DNA of 64,000 bases from Epinephelus fuscoguttatus (lineage: Eukaryota; Chordata; Actinopteri; Perciformes; Serranidae). The position numbers were made by a program, and so were the translations under genes. Positions 20,846 through 33,670 of the stretch are shown piece after piece. How positions within the stretch are numbered: the stretch's first letter is position 1; every line of letters begins with the position of its first letter. The notes beneath the pieces are model-generated. The model worked only from the letters and a program-made list of their open reading frames with translations, was not told the DNA's origin and ran no database searches. The stretch spans positions 2,210,449 through 2,274,448 of the forward strand of contig NC_064774.1 in NCBI RefSeq assembly GCF_011397635.1, in the 5' to 3' direction.

Positions 20846-22080
20846 AATATCACCTGGATGGGGGTGAATGCTGTCAGATCCCACATGGAGTCCAGTGGCC
20901 ACCAATCAAGAATGCACCGACATAGTGAGCAATTGCCAATTTCCATGTTTTGCAGTAGCGCAACGGCTACATCACCGCAAACCTCCACCGCTCCCCCGCA
21001 AGCCACTGCAAGCGGTAGCACCGTGAGTAGACGTACGACGACAGACGTTAGACAGCAAACTCTATGCCCCACTTCAACATTGCGAGCTGAGGTGCTGTGG
21101 TGCCTGGGAACAGCAACCAAACACCACTCATACAGCTCCAATGAGGGGATAGGAGAGCTCTTCAGGAACATGTTTACGGATTCAGAGATAGCAAAAAACT
21201 TTGCGTGTGGCAAGGACAAGACGAGCTACAGCATCAAGTTTGGTTTAGCGCCATACTTTAAGAAGGAACTCCATTGCAAGTGTAAACAAAGCTGGACCGT
21301 TCGTCCTCATGTTTGACGAAAGTCTTAATACATGTTCAAAAAAACAACAGATGGACATACATGTTCGGTATTTGGAGGATGGCTGTGTGACATCAAGGTA
21401 TTTTGATTCCGAATTCCTGGGACATGCGAGGGCAGAGACCTGTTGTAGCACATCAAAGTAAGTATATTTTCTTATAATTATTAATTATGCTGTTGAGCGC
21501 GTGTGCCATATTTATCCCCGTATTGATTAAAACCAGACGCGGCCCGAAGCCCAGACTTGACAGGGCCCGATGTAATTCTCGGTTCGGACCGAGCCCATAC
21601 AGATCCATCACATCTGGGAGCTCAGAAGAACAGACAAGCAGCCCACTCGAGCAGAAAGACAGTAAAGGGACTGTGTGTGTGTGAGTGAGTGAGTGAGTGA
21701 GTGAGTGAGAACCAACAGTAAACCCCCTCACCCCCATTCATTCAAAGGAAATTTATTAGTTTTGGTTTAAGCATTGATGAGATAATCGCTGTTCGTATGT
21801 TATTTTCTTTTCAATGATGTTCCTCGTTACATGTTTATTGCTGTATTTATGAAAACACATCAACCAATATTGCATATACATCCATAGTTATTATGGCTAA
21901 TTAAAGAATACTTATTTTTACACTGACATATTCTTAATTAGAGGTGTTACTCAAAAAACCTGCATTTTTACACCTAATTTGAATTTTATTCGAATACAAA
22001 TAGTTTTTATTTATTTTTATTGGACTCAGTGAGACCTCTGTTTTTAGTACCTTGATGCAGAGTTAGAGCCGTAGAGGACG

Positions 22081-22132
<52 letters not shown>

Positions 22133-22382
22133 TAACACATGGAATCAGTAATAGGAAAACATACTTTTTTTCTGTTAGAAAATTGTGTTACTCTGTTAAT
22201 ATTTTGGTTTTTGATTGCAGTTGTTGTACAATTTTATCAAATTGATGGTTAGTTATTGTGTTGCTTGGCAACAGTTACGTATTCCACATATGCAGAGGTT
22301 ATGACCTATATGTCAGTTGAGATTAATACCATGTTTGTCACAGCAGTGTGAATGGTCCGTCCTATGACAAAGGTTCAGACAT
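20846..22382 (+). pseudogene. BED-finger transposase fragment (inverted, copy A)
   Basis: Reads MGVNAVRSHMESSGHQSR (second half of a BED-like zinc finger), then RAEVLWCLGTATKHHSYSSN and FGLAPYFKKEL. The first half of the finger and the initiation region are deleted. A frameshift near 21265 and further breaks prevent expression. Downstream are (GAGT)n and, at 22083-22130, (CA)n tracts also found reversed in copy B. The fragment ends where an LTR inserts (TGAAGTG at 22383). Confidence 0.7.
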
Positions 22383-23487
22383 TGAAGTGACAAAAATCGG
22401 TGACTGGAATTGGGCCAGCCTCCGGAGGCTGACTTGTGAGTTTGTCTGTGTTGTTGCCTGTGAACACAATAAACTCGATTGCACCAGATCCTGCCTATCT
22501 CCAGTGTTTTTCTAAGTTCCTGCCAGTCGAACCTAAGATACTGAATAGACAACTGAAGACGATTTGGAAGAAACACGAAGGACAGGGTCGGGAGCCATCT
22601 GGCCCAATTCCAGGCACCGATTTTTGTCACTTCATATCTTAGGTTTGGCTGGCAGGTACTTAGACAAACACTGGAGATAGGCAGAATCTGGTGCAATCGA
22701 GTTTATTGTGTTCACAGGCAATAACACAGACAAACTCACGAGTCAGCCTCCGGAGGACGACTGAAAACCTGCTTTCAGCGCTCTGGCTTATATGCTGGTG
22801 GAGGTCGACGAGATTTCCACCCATTTCCTTCCCATCTCGATCCGTTTTTACTGGTAGCAGACTTTGCCTTTGTTTCTGGCTCAAACTGGAATCTGCCACC
22901 AGTATTTCCGGACTCGCTCCCACTCCATTTTTTAAAAAGCATGTGATCTCTGGGGACTCACATGCTACAGTCCCTCGTGCTCCCGTGTGACATGAACCAT
23001 TACGTACACATTAAGCAATACAGTCATTTGAGTGTGTGTGTGATCTTTCCCGTGTAATATAAACTCTTAAGTGCATTAGGCAGTACAATCAAGTGAGTGT
23101 GCTATCTTCATCACACAGCACGTGGTAACTTGTATGAGTGTCACCCTAAGTTCACAACATCATGTGAGTGTAGGTTACTGCATTATATCACTACACAGTG
23201 TATGGTGAATTATAGGAAGTTCCCTGTAAGTTCATAATATCATGTGAGTGCATGTCATGTGAGTGCATGTGCTTATCATTACACAGAGCGTGATAGGTTA
23301 TATATGTCAATAAGAGTTCAAAACTGAGGTGTCACTAAGAGTTCACACCGTTATATTACATATTACACATAAATGCAGTATTAGTTTTTGTAACAGTCTA
23401 CACACAAACATGGTTATATAGCTATTTGTATCTTATCCAACCTATATAGTCTAACACTTGATGAGGGTTTCTGACTTTTACACTACA
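22383..23487. mobile_element. Rearranged LTR pair, mostly reversed
   Basis: 22383-22418 is a reversed LTR 3' end. 22420-22634 runs forward from the palindrome CAGCCTCCGGAGGCTG to the LTR end CACTTCA. 22635-23487 is a long reversed LTR, truncated at its 3' end and finishing with the complement of TGTAGTGTAAAAGT, directly against the minisatellite. With the forward LTR at 18133 it bounds the inverted part of the intron. Confidence 0.7.
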
Positions 23488-24436
23488 AGAAGCTAACGGC
23501 ACCAGAGAAGCTAACAGCACCAGAGAAGCTAACGGCACCAGAGAAGCTAACGACACCAGAGAAGCTAACAACACCAGAGAAGCTAACGGCACCAGAGAAG
23601 CTAACGGCACCAGAGAAGCTAACGACACCAGAGAAGCTAACAACACCAGAGAAGCTAACGGCACCACAGAAGCTAACGGCACCACAGAAGCTAACAACAC
23701 CAGAGAAGCTAACGGCACCAGAGAAGCTAACGACAACAGAGAAGCTAACGGCCCCACAGAAGCTAACGGCACCAGAGAAGCTAACAGCCCCAAAGAAGCT
23801 AACGACACCAGAGAAGCTAACGGCACCAGAGAAGCTAACGACAACAGAGAAGCTAACGGCACCAGAGAAGCTAACGACAACAGAGAAGCTAACGGCCCCA
23901 GAGAAGCTAACGACACCAGAGAAGCTAACGACAACAGAGAAGCTAACGACACCAGAGAAGCTAACGATACCACAGAAGCTAACTGCACCAGAGAAGCTAA
24001 CGGCCCCAGAGAAGCTAACGACACCAGAGAAGCTAACGACAACAGAGAAGCTAACGACACCAGAGAAGCTAACGATACCACAGAAGCTAACGGCACCAGA
24101 GAAGCTAACGACACCAGAGAAGCTAACGGCACCAGAGAAGCTAACGGCACCAGAGAAGCTAACGACACCAGAGAAGCTAACGGCACCAGAGAAGCTAACG
24201 ACACCAGAGAAGCTAACGACACCACAGAAGCTAACGGCACCAGAGAAGCTAACGACACCAGAGAAGCTAACGACACCAGAGAAGCTAACGACACCAGAGA
24301 AGCTAACGACACCAGAGAAGCTAACGACACCACAGAAGCTAACGGCACCAGAGAAGCTAACGGCACCAGAGAAGCTAACGGCACCAGAGAAGCTAACGGC
24401 ACCAGAGAAGCTAACGACACCAGAGAAGCTAACGTG
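23488..24436. repeat. 18-bp minisatellite, intron 1 of gene 3
   Basis: About 52 units of AGAAGCTAACGRCACCAG with variants such as GACAACAG and GGCCCCAG that recur in blocks. It ends 88 bp from the exon 1 donor, as in the other genes. Confidence 0.95.
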
Positions 24437-24523
24437 GCTTTAAACGTCGACAGAGTGAATATTTATTGAACAAAGCTGCAGTTATATTATTAATAATGAA
24501 CTTGTAATGTTTAATGAACAAAC

Positions 24524-24716
24524 CTGCTCTGTGTAACCGAAGCTGAGGGTTGAAAACAGCGTCCAGTAGTTTCCGTTGTCGCTCGTTCTCCTCTTTTGAT
24601 CGACAAAGTTCCTCCTCGTACTCTGCTATCGTTCTTTCAAACAGCCCAAATATCTCTCCATCAGCCGCAGTTAGTCGCTGCTTCAACAACGATCTCAGCA
24701 TTTGGACTTTAGACAT
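24524..24716 (-). CDS. C2H2 zinc-finger protein gene 3, exon 1
   Basis: Sixty-four residues plus one nucleotide: MSKVQMLRSLLKQRLTAADG through LRLHRA. The LLKQ and AADGEIF variants are shared with gene 4 and differ from genes 1 and 2. Donor CAG/GTTTGT. An in-frame Met eight codons upstream is not conserved. Upstream, the YY1/ETS block of genes 1 and 2 is missing; a MITE-like GGGCTGCGCCCGAAAGGCC (about 24762) sits there, so the promoter may differ. Confidence 0.83.
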
Positions 24717-24837
24717 TTTCACACTTTTAAAAAACACAACAAAGACACTCTGCTAACACCTGGGCTGCGCCCGAAAGGCCAAGTAGTATGGATTGTAGTG
24801 GCGATGTTACGTTCGAGCCAGTTTGCTCCTTCTTCTC

Positions 24838-24885
24838 CTTCTTCTCCTTCTTCTTCTTCTTCTTCTTCTTCTTCTTCTTCTTCTT
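24838..24885. repeat. (CTT)n microsatellite
   Basis: About 16 CTT units after CTTCTCC repeats. The equivalent tract beyond copy B is at 56233-56285, separated there from the shared flank by a 4.35-kb insertion. Confidence 0.95.
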
Positions 24886-24935
24886 GTCTTTAAGTGCATT
24901 ACGGCCACCTTCTGCTCCGGAGTGTGAATCACAGA

Positions 24936-25737
24936 TTAGATTCTATTGTGTAAACCTGTCCGTCTAATGAATTCAAAAAACACTCTTGTACTCAGCCCAC
25001 TTGGCAGACTTATCAAAGTTTTAACATTAATTTCATGTATTCCAATTTTTCTCAACTCCTCCTTCATATGCTGTCTTTCTTGGCTGTAAGTGTTGCATTC
25101 TGTGATTGCATGTGTTATTGATTCCTCAGACTGACAGTGTACACATAAACCAGTTGGGTGTTTTCCTATTTTGTGTAGTGTACCGTTAAAATGACCTAAT
25201 TTAATCCTATTGCATATTACCTCCTCCCTCCTTGTCCTTCCTATATTCCTGTCTGTTGACTTTATATTACTGATAAAGCTATATAAGAACCTTCCCCTTG
25301 TTTCATTGTCCCACCTCCCCTGCCATTCCTCCACTGACTTATTCCAGATTATTGTTTTGATCTCTGATTTATGTAACGAAATGCGTGTATTTATGGTCTC
25401 CTTTTGTAGTGCTTGTTTAGCCAGTTTATCCACCTCCTCATTCCCTTTTATACCTGCATGTGCCGATACCCACATAAATTCAATACGCATACCTTGCTGT
25501 ATGACTCTGGCGTGTACTTGTAAAATCTGGAACAGCATATCTTGACGGCTGGATATGAAGGATGTCAGGCTGCTTAGCACTGAAACAGAATCAGCATATT
25601 AGGGTATTTCCTGGTTTATTTTCTTCTATCCACTTCAATGCCAAAAACACTGCCCACAACTCTACAGTGTAAACTCCGCTTTACCACATGAACCTTTCTG
25701 CATGGAACAGAGAAAGCAGCCCAGACCCATCTGTATA
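24936..25737 (-). pseudogene. I-clade LINE: RNase H and C-terminal region
   Basis: The minus strand encodes an RNase H-like stretch (FMWVSAHAGIKGNEEVDKLA) followed by NRIKLGHFNGTLHKIG. A CCHC-type end follows: CVHCQSEESITHAITEC. RNase H in a non-LTR element points to the I/Nimb group. A stop lies near 25600, and the N-terminal RNase H part is separated by the Tc1 insertion at 25738. Similar to the element at 56755-60772. Confidence 0.75.
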
Positions 25738-27361
25738 CAGTGGTGGAAAAAAGTTTTCGGACACCCTTGAAATTTTACACAATCTCAAATATTATCATGA
25801 AATATTTGTGGAAAAATCTTTTTTGTGTTTCAAAAGGTGTGGCTGCATTAGACAGATACAAACAAATACAAATTATATTTTTTTGTTTATTGTTTACAAG
25901 AAAAACTAACAAAACTAAATTCTTGACAGTTTCAATATGTCAGTTCTCAACATTGTCGGTATCAAAGCCAACAAATAACAGAGAATGTGTTCAAAACTGA
26001 ACAAAAAATAAATAAACCATCACATCATCAAATTAATATTTAGTAGTCCTGCCACTGGCACGTAGTAGAGCTCTAATCCTGGCTGGCATGTTCCCCACGA
26101 GCCTTTCACACTGTTGAGGGGTAATCTTGTCCCATTCTTCTTGAATTACTGCTTTTAATTCTTCTAAATTCTTTGGTTTATGCTTTGAAACAGACCTTTT
26201 GATAATCCACCACAGATTTTCAATGGGGCTCATGTCCGGGGATTGAGCTGGCCACTCTAAGACCTGGATACTGTGCTCCTGCAGCCAAGTTCTACTGGCC
26301 TTGGATGTGGCAAGGGGCATTATCTTGTTGAAACATCCAGTTTTTACCTCGACGGAACAGTGCACGCGCAGAAGGGAGCATGTGGGTTTGGAGAATGGTC
26401 CAATACTTGGTAGAGTTCAATGTGCCATCACAGACAGTGAGATGACCAACACCAGCAGCACTCATGCATCCCCAAACCATGATACTGCCTCCACCATGCT
26501 TGACAGTAGGTACTGTACATGCTGGAGATAATGCTTCGCCTGGCCTTCATGCACCCTCACATTAGTAGGAGGAAGATAAAGCTGGAAACTGGACTCATCT
26601 GACCACAAAATCTTCTTCCAATTCCTGGCTGTCCAGTTCTTGTGTGCCTGGGCCCAACGACGCTGGGCTAACCTCTGTCTCTCATTGATCAGGGGCTTCT
26701 TGATAGCCTTGTAGGACCTTAAGCCATGATCTAAAAGTCGGCCACGTACAGTGCGGGTGGAACACTGGACACCAGTTTGGTTTGACCACTGCTGCTGAAG
26801 CTCCTGTGATGTCATTCAGCGGATTTGCCTGCACATGCGGATCAGGATACGGTCATTTCTTGCTGAAGAAACCCTTGGACGCCCAGATCTTGGTTTGTCT
26901 TCCAAGCTGTTGGTTCGTCTGTATTTCTGCAGAGTGTATCCAACTGCTGAAGGACTGCATCTGCACTTCCTGGCTATCTGGCGGCAGCTGTACCCTTCCT
27001 GGCTGAGAATCTTTATCTTCAGGCGTGTTTCCTGCGTTAGGTTCCTTGTTTTCGCCATTTTTGTGTCTGAAGAACTTTCAAATGTGCTGGCTTTATGTAG
27101 ACACGAAGCTTGGCAACAAAAATTGTCTTTTAATAAAAAGAACGACCTTCATCACTGGTACCAAAATGACCCAATACTCAAAATTTCTTATGTATTTTTA
27201 TGGAACCAATCAATTTTAAGTTTTTAATGGGTTTTTTTGGATTTATTTAGTATTTTGGCTGTGACTGTACTAAAAGAAATTGCACTTGAAGACCTAAGAG
27301 TGATTCTTAATGCAATATTTCACAAATGCATGGGGTGTCCGAAAACTTTTTTCCACCACTG
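25738..27361 (-). mobile_element. Complete Tc1-like transposon (1624 bp)
   Basis: Perfect 29-bp terminal inverted repeats start CAGTGGTGGAAAAAAGTTTT at each end, and TA flanks both sides (25736-25737, 27362-27363). Removing the element and one TA restores continuity of the LINE around it. The transposase gene inside is defective. Confidence 0.93.
26033..27058 (-). pseudogene. Tc1-like transposase (one stop, two frameshifts)
   Basis: MAKTRNLTQETRLKIKILSQ starts a paired-like helix-turn-helix DNA-binding domain with a GRPR hinge (SGRPRVSS). The catalytic triad is visible in separate frames: ILWSDESSF, FQQDNAPCH and SPDMSPIENLW, consistent with a DD34E enzyme. A TGA at 26816-26818 interrupts the first frame and frameshifts occur near 26480 and 26365. 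Immobile unless helped in trans. Confidence 0.9.
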
Positions 27362-27545
27362 TATATCTGAATATACTGAGGGCACCAAGTCTATTTTCCC
27401 TTTCTCTGTCTTCCTGAGGTCCAGGAGGTACAAGTCTACTTGTGGTGTAATAAGCTTCCATTGTTCCACTTCTGGAGTTACCACTGTTGGGCTCACGTAG
27501 AGATTTTCCATCCCCATATCCTCTGCATACTGATTGCCCACCCGA
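27362..27545 (-). pseudogene. I-clade LINE, segment upstream of the Tc1 insertion
   Basis: The minus strand reads LRKTEKGKIDLVPSVYSDIQ, leading into the RNase H start on the other side of the Tc1 copy. Boundaries at the 27545 end are unclear; 27545-27691 carries a string (GCGCAAGTGTTCCGA) also found near 60950. Confidence 0.5.
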
Positions 27546-27691
27546 AGCTAGCCTTTTGTCCTCTGCCTCGTTCCCAACACTCCTGCATTTCCACTTTTGT
27601 GGGGTGTTGCTCTTGTTGCCCTTTGAGGCCCAGTAGTTGGTCGCCAGTTTGCTCGACACAGTGTCGATCTTCTGAAGCGCAAGTGTTCCGA

Positions 27692-28250
27692 GAGACAGCA
27701 AGATCCTCCCAGTGGCATTGGCAGGTAGTGGCACCGCAGTGGCAATCTGTGGCAGTCTGTGGCAATCTGTGGCATCTCCTGGCACCCGCTCGGCAGTTCA
27801 GAAACGCCTCCCTTGACTCGCTGCCAATAAGGGCGGGGCCACATTTCCTGGGAAAACCCACTGGTCCGTGTTGTTGTTAAGACAGTCAGACTGCTTTCCA
27901 CTTCCGCCGTGGAGTCATGATGAATACAAAATAAAAATTAAGGGAAAAATCAGCTACTTGTTTACACATTTTAATGTACAAAGTTTTGCACAGTTTCTCG
28001 TTGTTTTGCACCTGTTAATATTATCTAAATATATATTAATATCTGTTCCACTGCGTAAATGTGAATGTAAAATACTGTACATATTGTACTATTCTTATTC
28101 TTATATTTAATATTTTATATTTACCTGTGCTTATATTGTTCTTGTTTTCTATATTTCCTTGGTTGTATTGCTTGTTTTACATATCTAATATGAAATACAA
28201 TTATAATTATATAATATAATTATAATTATGAAATATCTTAACATAACGGT
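27692..28250. repeat. Terminal flank of foldback-like element, copy 1
   Basis: Same length to the first decamer (569 bp) as the left flank of copy 2. The outer 80 bp carries TGGCA at mostly 10-bp spacing, which is the array decamer in opposite orientation. The inner part ends in AT-rich palindromic sequence (TAATTATAATTAT). Confidence 0.75.
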
Positions 28251-31200
28251 TGCTACGCAGTGCCAAAGCCTGCCACAACCTGCCACATGATGCCACAACC
28301 TGCCACATGATGCCACATGATGCCACATGATGCCACAGCGTGCCACATGATGCCACATGATGCCACATGATGCCACATGATGCCACAGCGTGCCACATGA
28401 TGCCACATGATGCCACATGATGCCACATGATGCCACAACCTGCCACATGATGCCACATGATGCCACAGCGTGCCACATGATGCCACATGATGCCACATGA
28501 TGCCACATGATGCCACATGATGCCACAACCTGCCACATGATGCCACATGATGCCACAGCGTGCCACATGATGCCACATGATGCCACATGATGCCACAGCG
28601 TGCCACATGATGCCACATGATGCCACATGATGCCACAGCGTGCCACATGATGCCACATGATGCCACAGCGTGCCACATGATGCCACAGCCTGCCACATGA
28701 TGCCACAACCTGCCACATGATGCCACATGATGCCACAGCGTGCCACATGATGCCACAGCCTGCCACATGATGCCACATGATGCCACAGCGTGCCACATGA
28801 TGCCACAACCTGCCACATGATGCCACATGATGCCACATGATGCCACATGATGCCACATGATGCCACAACCTGCCACATGATGCCACATGATGCCACATGA
28901 TGCCACAGCGTGCCACATGATGCCACATGATGCCACAGCGTGCCACATGATGCCACATGATGCCACATGATGCCACATGATGCCACAACCTGCCACATGA
29001 TGCCACATGATGCCACAGCGTGCCACATGATGCCACATGATGCCACAGCGTGCCACATGATGCCACATGATGCCACATGATGCCACATGATGCCACATGA
29101 TGCCACAGCCTGCCACATGATGCCACATGATGCCACATGATGCCACAGCCTGCCACATGATGCCACATGATGCCACAGCGTGCCACATGATGCCACAGCC
29201 TGCCACATGATGCCACATGATGCCACAGCCTGCCACATGATGCCACAACCTGCCACATGATGCCACATGATGCCACAGCCTGCCACAGCGTGCCACATGA
29301 TGCCACATGATGCCACATGATGCCACAGCGTGCCACATGATGCCACAGCCTGCCACATGATGCCACATGATGCCACAGCGTGCCACATGATGCCACAGCC
29401 TGCCACATGATGCCACAGCCTGCCACATGATGCCACAGCCTGCCACAGCGTGCCACATGATGCCACAACCTGCCACATGATGCCACATGATGCCACAGCG
29501 TGCCACATGATGCCACAGCCTGCCACATGATGCCACAGCCTGCCACATGATGCCACAGCGTGCCACATGATCCCACAGCGTGCCACAGCGTGCCGCATGA
29601 TGCCACATGATGCCACAGCGTGCCACATGATGCCACAGCATGCCACAGCGTGCCGCATGATGCCACATGATGCCACAGCGTGCCACATGATCCCACAGCG
29701 TGCCACATGATGCCACAGCCTGCCACATGATGCCACATGATGCCACAGCGTGCCACATGATGCCACAGCGTGCCACATGATGCCACATGATGCCACAGCG
29801 TGCCACAGCCTGCCACATGATGCCACATGATGCCACAGCGTGCCACATGATGCCACAGCGTGCCACATGATGCCACATGATGCCACAGCCTGCCACATGA
29901 TGCCACATGATGCCACATGATGCCACAGCGTGCCACATGATGCCACAGCCTGCCACATGATGCCACATGATGCCACATGATGCCACAGCGTGCCACATGA
30001 TGCCACAGCGTGCCACATGATGCCACAGCATGCCACATGATGCCACAGCCTGCCACATGATGCCACATGATGCCACAGCGTGCCACATGATGCCACAACG
30101 TGCCACATGATGCCACAGCGTGCCACATGATGCCACATGATGCCACAGTGTGCCACATGATGCCACAGCCTGCCACATGATGCCACATGATGCCACATGA
30201 TGCCACATGATGCCACAGCCTGCCACATGATGCCACATGATGCCACATGATGCCACAGCCTGCCACATGATGCCACATGATGCCACATGATGCCACAGCC
30301 TGCCACATGATGCCACAGCGTGCCACATGATGCCACAGCGTGCCACATGATGCCACAGCGTGCCACATGATGCCACAGCGTGCCACAGCCTGCCACATGA
30401 TGCCACATGATGCCACATGATGCCACAGCGTGCCACATGATGCCACAGCCTGCCACATGATGCCACATGATGCCACATCATGCCACAGCGTGCCACATGA
30501 TGCCACAGCGTGCGACATGATGCCACAGCATGCCACATGATGCCACATGATGCCACAGCCTGCCACATGATGCCACATGATGCCACAGCGTGCCACATGA
30601 TGCCACAACGTGCCACATGATGCCACAACGTGCCACATGATGCCACAGCGTGCCACATGATGCCACAGCGTGCCACATGATGCCACAACGTGCCACATGA
30701 TGCCACAGCGTGCCACATGATGCCACAGCCTGCCACATGATGCCACATGATGCCACATGATGCCACATGATGCCACAGCCTGCCACATGATGCCGCATGA
30801 TGCCACATGATGCCACAGCGTGCCACATGATCCCACAGCGTGCCACATGATGCCACAGCCTGCCACATGATGCCACATGATGCCACATGATGCCACATGA
30901 TGCCACAGCATGCCACATGATGCCACATGATGCCACAGCGTGCCACATCATGCCACAGCGTGCCACATGATGCCACAGCGTGCCACAGCCTGCCACATGA
31001 TGCCACATGATGCCACATGATGCCACAGCGTGCCACATGATGCCACATGATGCCACAGCCTGCCACATGATGCCACATGATGCCACAGCGTGCCACATGA
31101 TGCCACAGCGTGCCACATGATGCCACAGCATGCCACATGATGCCACATGATGCCACAGCCTGCCACATGATGCCACATGATGCCACAGCGTGCCACATGA

Positions 31201-33040
31201 TGCCACAACGTGCCACATGATGCCACAGCGTGCCACATGATGCCACATGATGCCACAGCCTGCCACATGATGCCACATGATGCCACATGATGCCACAGCC
31301 TGCCACATGATGCCACATGATGCCACATGATGCCACATGATGCCACATGATGCCACAGTCTGCCACATGATGCCACAGCGTGCCACATGATGCCACAGCG
31401 TGCCACATGATGCCACAGCATGCCACATGATGCCACATGATGCCACAGCCTGCCACATGATGCCACAGCGTGCCACATGATGCCACATGATGCCACAGCG
31501 TGCCACATGATGCCACATGATGCCACATGATGCCACAGCGTGCCACATGATGCCACAGCGTGCCACATGATGCCACATGATGCCACAGCGTGCCACAGCG
31601 TGCCACAGCCTGCCACATGATGCCACAGCCTGCCACATGATGCCACAGCGTGCCACATGATGCCACAGCCTGCCACATCCTGCCACAGCGTGCCACAGCG
31701 TGCCACAGCCTGCCACATGATGCCACAGCCTGCCACATGATGCCACAGCCTGCCACATGATGCCACAGCCTGCCACATGATGCCACAGCGTGCCACAGCC
31801 TGCCACATGATGCCACAGCCTGCCACATGATGCCACAGCCTGCCACATGATGCCACAGCCTGCCACATGATGCCACAGCGTGCCACATGATGCCACAGCC
31901 TGCCACATCCTGCCACAGCGTGCCACAGCCTGCCACATGATGCCACAGCCTGCCACATGATGCCACAGCCTGCCACATGATGCCACAGCGTGCCACATGA
32001 TGCCACAGCGTGCCACATGATGCCACAGCCTGCCACAGCCTGCCACATGATGCCACAGCGTGCCACAGCCTGCCACATGATGCCACAGCGTGCCACATGA
32101 TGCCACAGCGTGCCACATGATGCCACAGCGTGCCACATGATGCCACAGCCTGCCACATGATGCCACAGCGTGCCACATGATGCCACAGCGTGCCACATGA
32201 TGCCACAGCGTGCCACATGATGCCACAGCGTGCCACATGATGCCACAGCCTGCCACATGATGCCACAGCGTGCCACATGATGCCACAGCGTGCCACATGA
32301 TGCCACAGCGTGCCACAGCCTGCCACATGATGCCACAACCTGCCACATGATGCCACAGCGTGCCACATGATGCCACAGCCTGCCACATGATGCCACAGCC
32401 TGCCACATGATGCCACAGCGTGCCACAGCGTGCCACATGATGCCACAGCCTGCCACATGATGCCACAGCGTGCCACATGATGCCACAGCGTGCCACATGA
32501 TGCCACAGCGTGCCACAGCCTGCCACATGATGCCACAGCGTGCCACATGATGCCACAGCGTGCCACAGCCTGCCACATGATGCCACAGCCTGCCACATGA
32601 TGCCACAGCGTGCCACATGATGCCACAGCCTGCCACATGATGCCACAGCGTGCCACATGATGCCACATGATGCCACAGCGTGCCACATGATGCCACAGCC
32701 TGCCACATGATGCCACAGCGTGCCACATGATGCCACAGCGTGCCACATGATGCCACAGCGTGCCACATGATGCCACATGATGCCACATGATGCCACATGA
32801 TGCCACAGCGTGCCACATGATGCCACAGCGTGCCGCATGATGCCACATGATGCCACATGATGCCACAGCGTGCCACATGATGCCACATGATGCCACAGCC
32901 TGCCACATGATGCCACAGCGTGCCACATGATGCCACAGCGTGCCACATGATGCCACATTATGCCACAGCCTGCCACATGACGCCACAGCGTGCCACATGA
33001 TGCTACAGCGTGCAACATGATTGCACATGATGCCACAGTC
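28251..33040. repeat. Decamer array 1 (478 units)
   Basis: From 28261 to 33040 every unit starts TGCC-like and is exactly ten bases long, with no phase slip. The last three bases alternate mainly among TGA, GCG, GCC, ACC and ACG. The unit lacks stop trinucleotides on the minus strand, so frames over 1500 codons are open there in more than one register. Composition is wholly repeat-driven. Confidence 0.98.
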
Positions 33041-33670
33041 ATATGCTTAAAACAACTTTTCTACCAGGAAACGCTACCAGGACTCCTAAAATACATTACA
33101 AAATACAATATTATGTTTAAAACAGCTATAGTGTCAGGCATGAGCTTTACAAAATACAATATTGTATGACGACTGAGCGTGAAGTGTGAATAAAACGGTG
33201 TCAAGGAGCCCCTTTACAGCCTAATGTCACCTCTTGGATCTAGACTCATCCGACGCAAGGGATATAGACTTGATCCTCTAAGAGGAGTCCCAATAACCCA
33301 GTAAAATGTAGGTTTGCAGCAGTCAAAATCCAAATTTTAATTGTCTTGAAAAAGTCTTCTACATATCTCTTCCGCATTAATGTTAATGAATGAATGTCAT
33401 TTACTGTGTTTAGTAATACTCTGATGCAAGGAATCTCTTAACACCTACAATAAACAGCTATGTAGGCTAATTGTGCTCATCATACCACTACTTAGGAGAA
33501 GCTGATAAACAAGATTAATACAAGTTTTGCATTTAATAGTATTATCAATGATAATACAGATGATATTCAATGAAAATAAAGAGGAAAATTGCACTTGAGA
33601 CAACATGGTATTCAACAGTATCTAGTTAAGTTATGTAGGTCGGAGGAAGTCCAGCTGTGACAAAGACACC
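33041..33670. other. Central spacer of foldback-like element, copy 1
   Basis: 630 bp of AT-rich, non-coding sequence. A short internal repeat (TTACAAAATACAATATT) appears twice near 33096 and 33149. The same spacer is reversed in copy 2 (53409-54036). Confidence 0.8.

Larger units (their letters stand above)
13675..24818. repeat. Segmental duplication copy A (contains gene 3)
   Basis: From the GACCTTTTCATGTAT string at 13680 onward this segment matches copy B (38427-51872) in direct orientation through 14.4, 15.1, 16.8 and 17.8 kb. It matches again at the minisatellite, exon 1 and upstream flank (23.5-24.8 kb). Within intron 1, 18.0-23.5 kb is rearranged relative to copy B. At 13973 copy A is uninterrupted where copy B carries 4.6 kb of extra sequence. 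Confidence 0.85.

Noticed and set aside
28253-33028. Minus-strand frames of 600-1591 codons rich in CGIMWHHVA-type repeats
   Set aside because: They arise because the decamer has no stop trinucleotide on that strand; three registers are open at once, and the residues simply restate the DNA repeat.
28261-33040. Possible CRISPR array or bacterial repeat locus
   Set aside because: Repeats are direct ten-mers with no unique spacers of fixed length, in a vertebrate-type context without cas genes.
28261-33040. Centromeric or other classical satellite
   Set aside because: Arrays sit symmetrically around a defined spacer with shared flanks at two loci, which fits an element's arms better than a chromosomal satellite block.
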